From contig OZ245010.1 in assembly GCA_965223735.1 (NCBI GenBank), positions 124,001-188,000 of the forward strand: a DNA stretch of 64,000 nucleotides, in the 5' to 3' direction. The notes below the pieces were generated by a model. The model was not told the origin of the DNA. It did not search any database and was given only the letters and a program-made list of their open reading frames with translations. A program made the position numbers and the translations under genes. This stretch comes from CAYFZO01 sp965223735. Its GTDB lineage: Bacteria > Pseudomonadota > Gammaproteobacteria > Poriferisulfidales > Oxydemutatoraceae. Positions 32,731 through 41,239 of the stretch are shown piece after piece; the stretch's first letter is position 1; every line of letters begins with the position of its first letter.

Positions 32731-34277
32731 AATCCGCGCGCTTCATCGTTGTCGCAGCCGCGTGCCTGAGCGTCGCCGTCGGGTGTATGCCGCAGTTTGC
32801 GGCGCGAGATGATACCGACGCAGATGTGTCGGCGTTGTCAACGGTTATGTCACAAGAGTCATCGGGGTTATCCGGGGAGTTGGCCGATCCGCCGGTGTAC
32901 GTGAGGGCTTTGCACGCGCCGCCGCATCCCGCACTAGCGCAAAAAGTTCACGTCAATTTCTCACCCGGCAACGTGGCATTGCACACCGCGATCGTCAAGG
33001 CGCTGCCGTTTCTGGTGACGGTCGTCGCCCGCGATCAGATGGTTGACCTGAACGCGCCGGTTTCGGTGCGCGCGAACGGGGTTGCCGTCGGGACTTATCT
33101 CAAACAGCTCGAAGGGGAAAGTGGCTACCGGATTGAATTGCGACCCGACGAGAGCGTGGTTGAAGTGGCGGCGGTGGTAACGCGCACCTGGAACTTGCCG
33201 GCGTTGGCGGGCATGGGGGATTTCAACGCGCGTCTGGGCTTTGGTGATGACGGCGATGATGAAGACGATGGCGACGTTGAAAGAAGCCACACGATGAGTT
33301 CGTCGGTTGCCCACGACGACGATGTGTGGGCGACGGTCGTGGCGCACGCGCATTGCATCCTGGGCATCGGCGGGTGCGAGTCGGATGAAACAACTGATGC
33401 AACTGACGCCGACGCCGAAGTGACGGGCCGTCCGCGCAATGCAGGCACATGGCTGGTCGATAACCGCCGTCTCGGCACCATCAGCGCGAGCGGCAAGCCG
33501 CGGCCGATGGCGCTGCTTGATCAGTGGCTTTCCAAAATGGTCGCCGACAGCCTGCGTTTGGTGCGGCTGGAATGCGCGATCCTCGACGTGGCGGTCGATG
33601 AGCGGCGTGCGGCGGGCGTTGATTTCGACGCGGTATTCGGCGACGACGAAGATTTCGTCAGGATCACGCGCGGGTCGGTGGTCTCTGATGACGATGACTC
33701 CGGCTGGACGATCGGCACGGTACTCGACGGCGGCCGCTTTGACCTCGACTTTTTTATCCGGCGTCTCGCGCGCCGCACCGACGTCAAGGTCAAGAGCAGG
33801 GCGCGGCTGGTCGTCACCAACGCCGCCACTGCGTATCTGAATACCGGCGAAGTGTTCTCGTATCTGTCCGGTATTGAATCGGTGGCGACTGAAGGCGTCG
33901 CCACCACTTCATTTGAGCAAACCCGCCTTCAGATCGGCCTCGAACTTGCGGTAACGCCGCGGATCCTCGACGACAACGGCCGGATGCTGGTCGAGGTCGT
34001 GCCGATCCTGTCTTCGGTGGTGCGCTTTGATGAGCTCGGCGACGGCGCCAACCGTGTCAACACGCCGGTCATCTCGTTGCGCCAGATGAGCTCTCAGGCG
34101 ATTACGCGCAGCGGCCGCCCGGTGGTCATCGGCGGGCTGACCTGGGACCGTCTCGCGTCCGATGAAGAAAGCCCGGTTGCCGGCACGGTGTTTGAAAAAT
34201 GGTTTTCGTCGCGCGACAGGAAGACCGAGTCGCGCCAGTTGCTGATCGTGATCACGCCGTGGGAGGTAATGGTATGA
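32727..34277 (+). CDS. Type IVb pilus outer-membrane secretin lipoprotein (PilN/BfpB/TcpC-like)
   Basis: Forms the outer-membrane channel for the pilus. ATG 32727 overlaps the previous stop. The 516-residue precursor has a lipoprotein-type signal ending AVGC near residue 19. A secretin N-domain region follows (SPGNVALHTAIVKAL, VNLNAP-type strand), then a very acidic insert near residues 170-195. The C-terminal secretin domain shows LECAILDVAVDERRAAGVDF, SRARLVVTNAATAYLNTG and ITRSGRPVVIGGL before LLIVITPWEV. This is the R64 PilN/BfpB branch of secretins. Coupled to the next gene by ATGA. Confidence 0.85.
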   Translation: MKSARFIVVAAACLSVAVGCMPQFAARDDTDADVSALSTVMSQESSGLSGELADPPVYVRALHAPPHPALAQKVHVNFSPGNVALHTAIVKALPFLVTVVARDQMVDLNAPVSVRANGVAVGTYLKQLEGESGYRIELRPDESVVEVAAVVTRTWNLPALAGMGDFNARLGFGDDGDDEDDGDVERSHTMSSSVAHDDDVWATVVAHAHCILGIGGCESDETTDATDADAEVTGRPRNAGTWLVDNRRLGTISASGKPRPMALLDQWLSKMVADSLRLVRLECAILDVAVDERRAAGVDFDAVFGDDEDFVRITRGSVVSDDDDSGWTIGTVLDGGRFDLDFFIRRLARRTDVKVKSRARLVVTNAATAYLNTGEVFSYLSGIESVATEGVATTSFEQTRLQIGLELAVTPRILDDNGRMLVEVVPILSSVVRFDELGDGANRVNTPVISLRQMSSQAITRSGRPVVIGGLTWDRLASDEESPVAGTVFEKWFSSRDRKTESRQLLIVITPWEVMV

Positions 34278-35140
34278 GTGTGTACAAGCCGGGGATCGAG
34301 GTTACTATCGGCGGATGTCGCTGTGTCGTGATATGCGACGCGGTTGCACATACTCTGCCGCCGTCGGATGACGTCGTCGTACTCGACCGTCTCGACGGCA
34401 GGATGGTGTATTGCGCCTTGTCGTCGCTCAAGTATGCGCGCGAGCGATATCCGGGGCTGCCGGCCTACGGTTTCTGGCAGGTGCTGCTCAGTTCAGGGTT
34501 GGTCGATAAGGCCGGGCGCTTGCAGGCGGTTTATTTTGACGAACGCAACGGTCAATACCTGTATCAGGACGCCGCGGTCGCCTTTACCGGGGAAATCCGC
34601 AACGGCGCATTGCTCGCGAACGGCGGCTATGCGCTCGACCCGTCCGCCGCCCGTGTTATCGCCTGCGAGATCCGGGACCTGCGCCTGCCGCGCAAAGCCG
34701 CGCTGTCTTTTGAGGAACGTGAGCGCGAGCGTGTCGCCCGCAAGTTCAGATTCGCGTCGCGTCTGGCGGCGGTGGCGGTTTTTCTGAGCGTCGCGCTATT
34801 GGCTTACGACGGCAAGCGCCGGTCATACGAAGCCGATCTGCAGGTGGCCCGCGATGCGCTGGAAGTGCGCGCCGAGGCTCTCGCGGTGCGCAAAGTCGCG
34901 TTGCGGGAGACGCGCATCGAGAAATGGCCGGACCAGCACGCCACGCTCGATGACCTGCTGCATTTTGCGATTGCGCTTGAACGTTTTACGTTGCCCGAGA
35001 CGCCGCTTGAACACACTGTGTTTGAGGTACGCGTGCCCGACCCGAATATTTATCTGCCGCCGATGGTATCGACCATCGTCAGCGGCGTTGAACACCGCCG
35101 CGACGGTCTGTTGTCGCTGCGCTGGAGCCGGTCCCGATGA
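34274..35140 (+). CDS. Bitopic inner-membrane pilus assembly protein (PilO/BfpC-like, tentative)
   Basis: A 288-residue protein from ATG 34274, overlapping the secretin stop. Residues 1-155 are predicted cytoplasmic and include YPGLPAYGFWQVLL. A single membrane segment lies near 160-178 (ASRLAAVAVFLSVALLAY), followed by a coiled coil (about 182-215) and a small periplasmic domain. This layout matches R64 PilO/BfpC-type proteins that link the ATPase to the periplasmic frame. The assignment rests on layout and position more than on a clear motif. Confidence 0.6.
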   Translation: MSVYKPGIEVTIGGCRCVVICDAVAHTLPPSDDVVVLDRLDGRMVYCALSSLKYARERYPGLPAYGFWQVLLSSGLVDKAGRLQAVYFDERNGQYLYQDAAVAFTGEIRNGALLANGGYALDPSAARVIACEIRDLRLPRKAALSFEERERERVARKFRFASRLAAVAVFLSVALLAYDGKRRSYEADLQVARDALEVRAEALAVRKVALRETRIEKWPDQHATLDDLLHFAIALERFTLPETPLEHTVFEVRVPDPNIYLPPMVSTIVSGVEHRRDGLLSLRWSRSR

Positions 35141-35385
35141 GAGTGTTGCCGCTATTGGTTTTTGCCGCCGCCGCGGGTGTCAGCAGCGGCGTGATGTCTT
35201 TCAAGCATACGTCTCAGCTCAGTTATGACAACGCGATGCTCGCGTTGCAGGTGCGTGATCTCGAACGCAAAGTGGCGGGCTTGCGCAACGGCGGCGTCAG
35301 GCCGCGTGTGTTCACCGCCGCCGAACGCCGCGTGCGCCCTCCGGCGGCGCGGGAGTCAAGCCGGGATGGGGGCCGGCGCCGATGA
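35137..35385 (+). CDS. Small bitopic membrane protein with coiled coil, pilus operon
   Basis: An 82-residue protein starting at ATG 35137 in an ATGA overlap. One N-terminal membrane segment (LPLLVFAAAAGVSSGVM), a short coiled coil (NAMLALQVRDLERKVAGL) and a basic, arginine-rich tail. No family recognised. Its position suggests an accessory part of the inner-membrane pilus assembly platform. Confidence 0.6.
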   Translation: MRVLPLLVFAAAAGVSSGVMSFKHTSQLSYDNAMLALQVRDLERKVAGLRNGGVRPRVFTAAERRVRPPAARESSRDGGRRR

Positions 35386-35813
35386 AGCCGTTGCTGCTTT
35401 TAGTGTCGGCGATGGTGGCCGGGATCGCCGCCGGTGTCGCGTTGTTCGTGTATCTGCCGTCGCCGGAGAGCGACACCGATGCGCTCGCGTTGCGAATGAA
35501 CCGTCTTGAGTACGAAGTGGCCGAATTGCTCGAATGCCCGTTGGCGTCGCCGACTTACGATCATTGGGAGCACTTTGAGCGCCATCTCGACACGTACGAA
35601 AACCTGAAGTTCAACCGCCTGCCGCCCGACAAAGCCGGCGTGTCCGAGTTCGGGGGTGAGCAGTGGGGCGGGGTCATGAGCGGGCCGACGCTCGATCTGC
35701 TGATTGCCGCGCGCATCGCGCAGACGCTGGTGCCCGTGTATTTCGATCGCGTCGCCGTCGAGGGCGAGGTCGCGCAGATGACTTTTTATGTGCTGGGTGC
35801 ACGGGAGGATTGA
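35382..35813 (+). CDS. Bitopic membrane protein of the pilus operon, function unknown
   Basis: A 143-residue protein from ATG 35382, overlapping the previous stop. The N-terminal membrane helix (LLLLVSAMVAGIAAGVALFVYL) is followed by a short coiled coil (LRMNRLEYEVAELLE) and a periplasmic domain ending FDRVAVEGEVAQMTFYVLG, which resembles the ferredoxin-like end of PilO/GspM-type proteins. I cannot assign a named family. Confidence 0.6.
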   Translation: MKPLLLLVSAMVAGIAAGVALFVYLPSPESDTDALALRMNRLEYEVAELLECPLASPTYDHWEHFERHLDTYENLKFNRLPPDKAGVSEFGGEQWGGVMSGPTLDLLIAARIAQTLVPVYFDRVAVEGEVAQMTFYVLGARED

Positions 35814-35814
35814 G

Positions 35815-36471
35815 ATGCGAAAACTCTTTGCAATCGGCCTGTGGGTCTCGTGCGGCTGTCTGCACGCGGCCGGGCCGCCCGGGGTCACGACGCAGGTGGA
35901 TACCCGGGCGGTGAGCGGGGCAGCGGTGTTGCAGCCGGAGGGCATATTGCGGCATACCGTGTCGGCGCAGTTGCGGACCGGCGAAGTGGCAGTGCTGCTC
36001 GAGCATCTGCAAAGCCAGCACGTCTATTTGAAACATCTCGACAACGTGCGCCGCGCCCTCGAGAAGGAGCTGTCGATCGTCAGGTTGATGAATGAGTGCG
36101 GCCGCTTCGGCAGCGCGTGTACCGGGCGGGGCATCACTGTAAAACCGGCGCCCGAGGAACCGCCGTTGCCGGAACCATTGCCGGAACCATTGCCGGAAGA
36201 AGAAGCGCCGTTGCCGGAACCGTTGTCGGCGCCGCCCGCACCGTTGCCGCCGGTGAGTGAACTGCCTGTCGTCGCCGGGATCTACCGCGACACGGCGTCG
36301 CTGATCTATCGGGGGCGTCGCGTCGAGGTGCGCGAAGGGGTGAAGGTCGGGCCGTTCACGGTGGCGGCGGTGACGCTGGACCGGATTGATCTCGACTGGG
36401 CGGGCGGGTCGGTGACATTGCCGGTGCAATGGCATTCACGGGCGGCTGTCGATCAGAGCCGCGAGTTTTGA
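35815..36471 (+). CDS. PilP-like periplasmic pilus protein with Pro-rich linker
   Basis: ATG 35815 gives 218 residues with a signal peptide (MRKLFAIGLWVSCGCLHA|AG). A predicted helical middle (RRALEKELSIVRLMNECG) with two cysteines is followed by a proline-glutamate-leucine linker near residues 114-145. The final 65 residues (AGIYRDTASLIYRGRRVEVREG and VGPFTVAAVTLDRI) look like the beta-domain of PilP/GspC proteins that docks on the secretin. A single base separates it from the preceding stop. Confidence 0.7.
   Translation: MRKLFAIGLWVSCGCLHAAGPPGVTTQVDTRAVSGAAVLQPEGILRHTVSAQLRTGEVAVLLEHLQSQHVYLKHLDNVRRALEKELSIVRLMNECGRFGSACTGRGITVKPAPEEPPLPEPLPEPLPEEEAPLPEPLSAPPAPLPPVSELPVVAGIYRDTASLIYRGRRVEVREGVKVGPFTVAAVTLDRIDLDWAGGSVTLPVQWHSRAAVDQSREF
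36153..36250 (+). repeat. Short repeats encoding a Pro-Glu-Leu linker
   Basis: CCGTTGCCGGAA and CCATTGCCGGAA recur five times with small variations, encoding LPEPLPEP-like sequence in the PilP-like protein. Units are 12-18 bases, so length changes would stay in frame. Confidence 0.8.
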
Positions 36472-36485
36472 GGAGCCGTTCTGTC

Positions 36486-38180
36486 GTGCAGGCGAAATTT
36501 CAGGATCTGATCGTCAGGTTGTCGCAGATGCGCGTGATGCCCGCGGCGGTCGCCGCCGCGACCTGTCCGCAGTCGCCGCAGCAGATCATTGCGAAACTGC
36601 TCGACATGGGCGTTCCGTCCGATGCCCTGACACAGGCGCTCGCCGACGTGTTCAGCTATCCGGTCTATGACAAGGGGCGCCACGGCGAGTTCGAGTGCGC
36701 CTGCAAACGCGGGCGCTGGGGATACACCGGCGGTATTTTGTTTGTCGCGTGTCCTTTCGACAGCAGCCTGCAACCCGCGGTGCTGTTGCCAGCCGACGCT
36801 TACCGGAATTTTACCGGATTCGGCCTGCTGCCGGTCAGTGGGGAGCGCGAAGACGCCGACGCCGATGGTTACGACCGCGCACAGGCGGAGAAGATTATTC
36901 GCCGATGGCTCGAGCGCGCGATAGCGCAGGGCGCGACTGATCTGCATATCGCGCCGTTGACTGCAAAGTACATCCGCGTCAGGACGCGCGTTGACGGACA
37001 GCTTCAGACGCTCGACGAAATTCCGGTCAGCGGCGAGGAGACAAGTTACCGGTTCGTATCCAATATGCTGCTGAAAATGATGAACTGCGCGACCGGCAGT
37101 TTTATCAGGCCCGTTGACGGGCGCTTTGAGTATCAGGCGCGCGGGCGATGCGTCGAAGTGCGGGTTGCGATGCGTCCGGTCAGTATTCAGGGGACGCCTT
37201 CGCAGGCTTTTTATCTCAGGCTTTTAGGTGCACGCGGCGACGCCGGGCTGAAATCTTTTTCGGAACTGGGATTTTCGACGCGCGCGCAGGCCGTGTTCAC
37301 TGATATTCGGCGCCTGAGCCAGGGGCTGGTGCTGATCACCGGGCCGACGGGATCGGGAAAATCGACAACCCTGTATGCCAATCTTGCAAGGATCGTCAAC
37401 GACGACCCCTGGCGTTCGGTGCAGACGCTCGAGGATCCGGTCGAGTTCGACATCCGCGGCATCGACCAGACGCAGATCAACGAAGACATCGGCATGGGTT
37501 TTCACGATGGCCTGAAGGCGCTGATGCGCAGCGACGTTGACGTGATCCTGGTCGGTGAGATCCGCGACCCGGAAACCGCGAGGTTGGCGATGCGGGCTAG
37601 CCTGACCGGGCACCTGGTGTTCGCGACGGTGCACGCCAGGGACGCGCTGTCTGTCGTCGAGCGGATGCTCGACCTCGGCGTCAATGCCAAAGCGTTGGCG
37701 CTGGTGCTGTCGGCGGTGTTTGCGCAAAGGCTGGTGCGTAAGGTATGCCGTGCGTGTTCGAGCGAAGTCGTGTTTTCGGAATGCGGCGAAAGCGGCCGTT
37801 ACGCCGATCTGTTTTCACCTGAGGATAAGTTGCGGACGGCGTGCGCGCAGGGGTGCGCGGTGTGCGACCGCGGGTATCGCGATCGGCGTGTCGTCGTCGA
37901 ATGCATCCGCGTCAGCCGGTGCCTGGCGCAGGCGATCGCGGTCGGCGAAAGCGTGGCGGTGCTTGAGAAGATTATCGCGCGCGAAGGTGAGGAGACGCTG
38001 TGGCATAACGCCGCGTCTCTGGTCAGGCGCGGTGAGACCACGCTCGCCGAATGTGAAAAGCACCTGTCGCTTCGATGGAATCGAAATCAATCTGAGACGG
38101 GTGCGGATGATCTTTTGAACGAGACCACGCAGTTGGCCCCGAAACCGGCCGTTCAACCGGCCATCAATAACCATGTCTAA
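36486..38180 (+). CDS. Type IV pilus / type II secretion assembly ATPase (GspE/PilQ family)
   Basis: Cytoplasmic hexameric motor that drives pilus extension. GTG 36486 has a TGAGGAG Shine-Dalgarno and is preferred over 36429, which overlaps the upstream gene; the product has 564 residues. The Walker A box is GPTGSGKSTT, the Asp box region TLEDPVEFDIRG, the Walker B region DVDVILVGEIRDPETA and the His box TGHLVFATVHARD. A zinc-type cysteine set is visible (VCRAC and CAQGCAVC). The C-terminal region past the zinc site is long. No second, retraction-type ATPase is in the operon. Confidence 0.92.
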   Translation: MQAKFQDLIVRLSQMRVMPAAVAAATCPQSPQQIIAKLLDMGVPSDALTQALADVFSYPVYDKGRHGEFECACKRGRWGYTGGILFVACPFDSSLQPAVLLPADAYRNFTGFGLLPVSGEREDADADGYDRAQAEKIIRRWLERAIAQGATDLHIAPLTAKYIRVRTRVDGQLQTLDEIPVSGEETSYRFVSNMLLKMMNCATGSFIRPVDGRFEYQARGRCVEVRVAMRPVSIQGTPSQAFYLRLLGARGDAGLKSFSELGFSTRAQAVFTDIRRLSQGLVLITGPTGSGKSTTLYANLARIVNDDPWRSVQTLEDPVEFDIRGIDQTQINEDIGMGFHDGLKALMRSDVDVILVGEIRDPETARLAMRASLTGHLVFATVHARDALSVVERMLDLGVNAKALALVLSAVFAQRLVRKVCRACSSEVVFSECGESGRYADLFSPEDKLRTACAQGCAVCDRGYRDRRVVVECIRVSRCLAQAIAVGESVAVLEKIIAREGEETLWHNAASLVRRGETTLAECEKHLSLRWNRNQSETGADDLLNETTQLAPKPAVQPAINNHV

Positions 38181-38194
38181 AAGGAGCAGGAAAA

Positions 38195-38677
38195 ATGCGA
38201 CACTCAATTACGTCCGTGAGGCGCATACGGCGTCAGCGCGGGTTTTCAGTGCTAGAAATCTTAATCGCGACCGTGTTGATCAGTTTACTGGTCACAAGTG
38301 GTCTTTATTACGCCAACGTCGGCGACAAGGCCGACACGGTCGATATTGCAACGTCCAAAGCCGTACTCGTCGTGCGCTTCCCTGAAGCGTTGCTGTCGGT
38401 GTATGCGAAAAAGCAGACGTTGCTGGGCGCGTCGGAGGGCGACCTGACCAAGACCGGTTCGGTGCGGACGGGCATTCCGGCGACGTGGGAAGTCGCTGGC
38501 GGCGACGATAAGCCGACGGCCACCGCGCTGAGCGTCAAACTGACGTTTGAAAAAAGCGAGGTGGTGGAGGTGCTCAAGACGTATCTGGACGACAGCAAGG
38601 ATACGACGCTGGTCAGCGAGGTTGCCGTTGACTCCGACAACGGCAAGGTCTTGACGGTCACCTACAGGCTTGAATAA
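38195..38677 (+). CDS. Type IV major prepilin candidate
   Basis: A 160-residue prepilin from ATG 38195 with a strong AAGGAG site. The leader is about 16 residues and cleavage is predicted at RQRG|FSVLEILIATVLIS, with the conserved glutamate at +5. The hydrophobic helix runs on to GLYYANVG. It has no cysteine pair in the C-terminal half, unlike most type IV pilins. Its place between the ATPase and platform genes and its own ribosome binding site suggest it is the major subunit. Confidence 0.85.
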   Translation: MRHSITSVRRIRRQRGFSVLEILIATVLISLLVTSGLYYANVGDKADTVDIATSKAVLVVRFPEALLSVYAKKQTLLGASEGDLTKTGSVRTGIPATWEVAGGDDKPTATALSVKLTFEKSEVVEVLKTYLDDSKDTTLVSEVAVDSDNGKVLTVTYRLE

Positions 38678-39843
38678 TGGCTGCGTGGACGATCCGGTAC
38701 TGGGGCGACGACGGTCTGTGCGGGAAAGTGGTCGCGGCTGATTCCAAAGCCTCGGCGCTGGCGCTTGCCGACGTGCCGTCGTCGAGGGTGGTGAAGATCA
38801 CGCGCCGCTGGCTGCTTTCGGCGGACGGCGTCGTCGCCTCGGTCTTGTCGGGCCCTTCGGCAAGGACCCAGATGTTGTTTCTCGCGCGTGCGTTGGCGCT
38901 TTTTGCCGGCGGCGGCGCGGGTCTGGTCAACCGCCTGATCGTGTCGCTGCCCGAGTTGAAGCGCCTTGCAGGAAAACGGTTTCAGGCCTTGCGCGATGAC
39001 CTTGAACTCAGCGCGAAACTTCGGTACCTGGGTTTCGGTCCCGAGATTGTTTCGATCATTGAGACCGGCGAGAAGACCGGGCGGCTGACACAGGCGATTG
39101 AAATTGCCCTGGCCTACCTCAAGCAGAATGCCGAGATTGCACAAAAGAACTCAAAGCAATTTTTGTTCGGGACATTGCTTATCATCGCAAGTCTGTCTTT
39201 GTTCTTTTTATTGCCGTTGTTGCTTGCCGATCCGATAGACACCCTGCGTAATTTACGCGGCATCGAGGTTAACTTGACGGCGGCGACTTACGTGTTGCTG
39301 TTTGTCAGGGCGGCGGTCAGGGATTACTGGTGGCTCCTGTGCGCAAGCCTCGGCGCGGCGCTTTTTCTGGTGTGGAAATTCCGCTATGCGCTTTCGCGCG
39401 TTCCGCCTTTCAGCGTGTTCGGTGCTCTCGAAAAGACCAGGCGCTCGATCCGTTTTTTGATCGTGTGGCGCGCGTTCCGGGTTGCCGGAATTCCTCTGGA
39501 GGAACAGACGGCGACGCTGGCCGCCGCGCTTGGCGCACGTGCTTCGGCGTACGTGCTCGAGCGTTTGAGGCGCGGCGAGTCGTTGACCGACACGTTGGAC
39601 CGGCATTTCTTCAGCCCGACGTTGGTGCTGGCGGTTGCGGGTTTGTCGCAGGTCGGCGTCGAGCCGTTTTCGAGGATCGTCGATGTGCTTTTGGTATCCC
39701 TGCGCGAAGAACAGCAGGTGGGGGTGTCGCGTGTCGCCACCGCGATGTATGTGCTGGGGGCGGCGTTGGCGATGGGCACGATCGCCTTGGTCGCCCTGGG
39801 CCTGATCTTCCCGATCATGAGCGCTTCGGCGGGGGTGTCGTGA
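38677..39843 (+). CDS. Pilus inner-membrane platform protein (GspF/PilR-like)
   Basis: A 388-residue protein from ATG 38677, sharing one base with the pilin stop. It has two GspF-type cytoplasmic domains and membrane segments near 162-185, 213-233 and 355-380. The first domain carries FLARALALFAGGGAGL and the GEKTGRL motif (SIIETGEKTGRL); the second shows IPLEEQTATLAAALGARA. It anchors the assembly ATPase and lifts pilins from the membrane. Confidence 0.85.
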   Translation: MAAWTIRYWGDDGLCGKVVAADSKASALALADVPSSRVVKITRRWLLSADGVVASVLSGPSARTQMLFLARALALFAGGGAGLVNRLIVSLPELKRLAGKRFQALRDDLELSAKLRYLGFGPEIVSIIETGEKTGRLTQAIEIALAYLKQNAEIAQKNSKQFLFGTLLIIASLSLFFLLPLLLADPIDTLRNLRGIEVNLTAATYVLLFVRAAVRDYWWLLCASLGAALFLVWKFRYALSRVPPFSVFGALEKTRRSIRFLIVWRAFRVAGIPLEEQTATLAAALGARASAYVLERLRRGESLTDTLDRHFFSPTLVLAVAGLSQVGVEPFSRIVDVLLVSLREEQQVGVSRVATAMYVLGAALAMGTIALVALGLIFPIMSASAGVS

Positions 39844-40289
39844 TGACACGGGCGGGGTTCACCGTGATTGAAATGCTCGCCGTGCTGGTGCTGGCGAGTG
39901 TGCTCTATGCGCTGTTGTTCATCAATTATGACGCGCGTTGGCAACCGGTTGCGTTTGCTTCGAGCACGGTGCAGGCAAGGCTGTGGTCCGACGCGGCCGA
40001 GATTGAACGCCGCCGGGGTGCACTGCGGTCGGGCACCGCTGACGCCGGTGTCGCACTTCGGCGCAGCGATGTAGCGCCCGCACGGACGCTGTTCGGCGGC
40101 GCCTACCGCATCACCGCGACGACCCACACTGCGGTCGTGTCCTTTGACGTGCCGTTTGAAGCGCACGGCGGCGGCCTCTTCACTGCGGATCACGAGGCGG
40201 GCGGCACGGTGCGTGTCATGCCGACCGTGCTTGCGCCGACGGCGCCGATGCAGGAGAAAGTGTTGCTGTATCGGGAGGCGATTCGGTGA
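39843..40289 (+). CDS. Minor prepilin
   Basis: The start is ATG 39843, overlapping the platform gene's stop; the frame upstream is a shadow of that gene. The product has 148 residues with a very short leader, MTRAG|FTVIEMLAVLVLAS, and glutamate at +5. The C-terminal part is mostly beta with no recognised domain. Likely a tip or priming pseudopilin. Confidence 0.75.
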   Translation: MTRAGFTVIEMLAVLVLASVLYALLFINYDARWQPVAFASSTVQARLWSDAAEIERRRGALRSGTADAGVALRRSDVAPARTLFGGAYRITATTHTAVVSFDVPFEAHGGGLFTADHEAGGTVRVMPTVLAPTAPMQEKVLLYREAIR

Positions 40290-41227
40290 AACGGTTTTTG
40301 GCGCAGGGCCGCGCGGCGGTGCGGGGGTTCACCTTGATTGAGGTGTTAGCTGTCGTGTTGCTGCTGAGTCTGCTCGCGACCGGCTACTACGGGCCGCAGT
40401 TGCTGTCTGAGACCCGGCGCATCAAGCGGATGCAGGCGGATGTCATCGCGCAGGAGATCTCGTCGCTCGGCGGCGCCGCGCAGGCGCATACATTGGCGAA
40501 CGCCGGCGTCTGGCCGCGTCAGGATCATGATTGCCGGCAGGCGTACCAGGCGCTGACCGATCGGTTGCCGAGCGAGGCGTTCAGCCGCGACACCGCTTTT
40601 TACAGAGGACGCGCGCAGGAGGGTGCGCCGCAGTTTGCGCCCTCCGGTGAGCAGGCGTATATCGGGCGCTATTACTTCGATTGCAGCGAGAATACGCAGG
40701 GCGAGCGCACTTTGTTCCGGGTGCGGCTGATCCTCGGCGGGGACGCTGCGGCGTGGGCCGAGTACATTGCAAATCAACTGCCGAATTCGATTGTGACGGG
40801 CGGCGCCGAGGTACACGGTCTCGAGGTCGGCTGGCCACCGCCGTTAGCGTTGCCCGCGTTCGATGCGTTTGTCGCGAAGAATGACCCGGTATTTGAGGCG
40901 GACCTCGACGTGGATGGCCATTCAATCCTGGACGTCGGTGAGGTCATCCTCAGCAGCGGGCAGACGCTCGCGAGTTCATTGCAGTATGCGGGCATCGCCG
41001 CGCCCGGCAATGTTGTGGATAAACCCGGCTGTCCTCCGGGGCTGGCGCCGCAGGTGGTGACCGTGCCGGTCGAGGTCAGTCACACGGACACGCAGCCGAT
41101 CACTTATTTCCGCACCTACGCTTCGGATATCGGCTCGGCATGGCGTATCAAGAGCGTGGTGTACGGCGCGCACGGACAGTCCCACGACGGGCATGTGCGC
41201 GTCAGCGTGTTTACCTTGTGTTCATAA
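40286..41227 (+). CDS. Large prepilin-like protein, PilV-type tip candidate
   Basis: A 313-residue protein from GTG 40286 (GTGA overlap). Its leader ends VRG|FTLIEVLAVVLLLSLLA. The long C-terminal part includes cysteines near residues 75, 130, 250 and 312 and ends in SVFTLCS. PilV-type proteins of R64-like pili are large pilins that carry the tip adhesin, which this resembles in size, position and Cys-ended C-terminus. No shufflon repeats follow. Confidence 0.7.
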   Translation: MKRFLAQGRAAVRGFTLIEVLAVVLLLSLLATGYYGPQLLSETRRIKRMQADVIAQEISSLGGAAQAHTLANAGVWPRQDHDCRQAYQALTDRLPSEAFSRDTAFYRGRAQEGAPQFAPSGEQAYIGRYYFDCSENTQGERTLFRVRLILGGDAAAWAEYIANQLPNSIVTGGAEVHGLEVGWPPPLALPAFDAFVAKNDPVFEADLDVDGHSILDVGEVILSSGQTLASSLQYAGIAAPGNVVDKPGCPPGLAPQVVTVPVEVSHTDTQPITYFRTYASDIGSAWRIKSVVYGAHGQSHDGHVRVSVFTLCS

Positions 41228-41239
41228 AGGAGGTGTGTG

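Noticed and set aside
40286..41227. R64-like shufflon after the PilV-type gene
   Set aside because: No inverted 19-bp repeats, no alternative C-terminal cassettes and no recombinase gene nearby.
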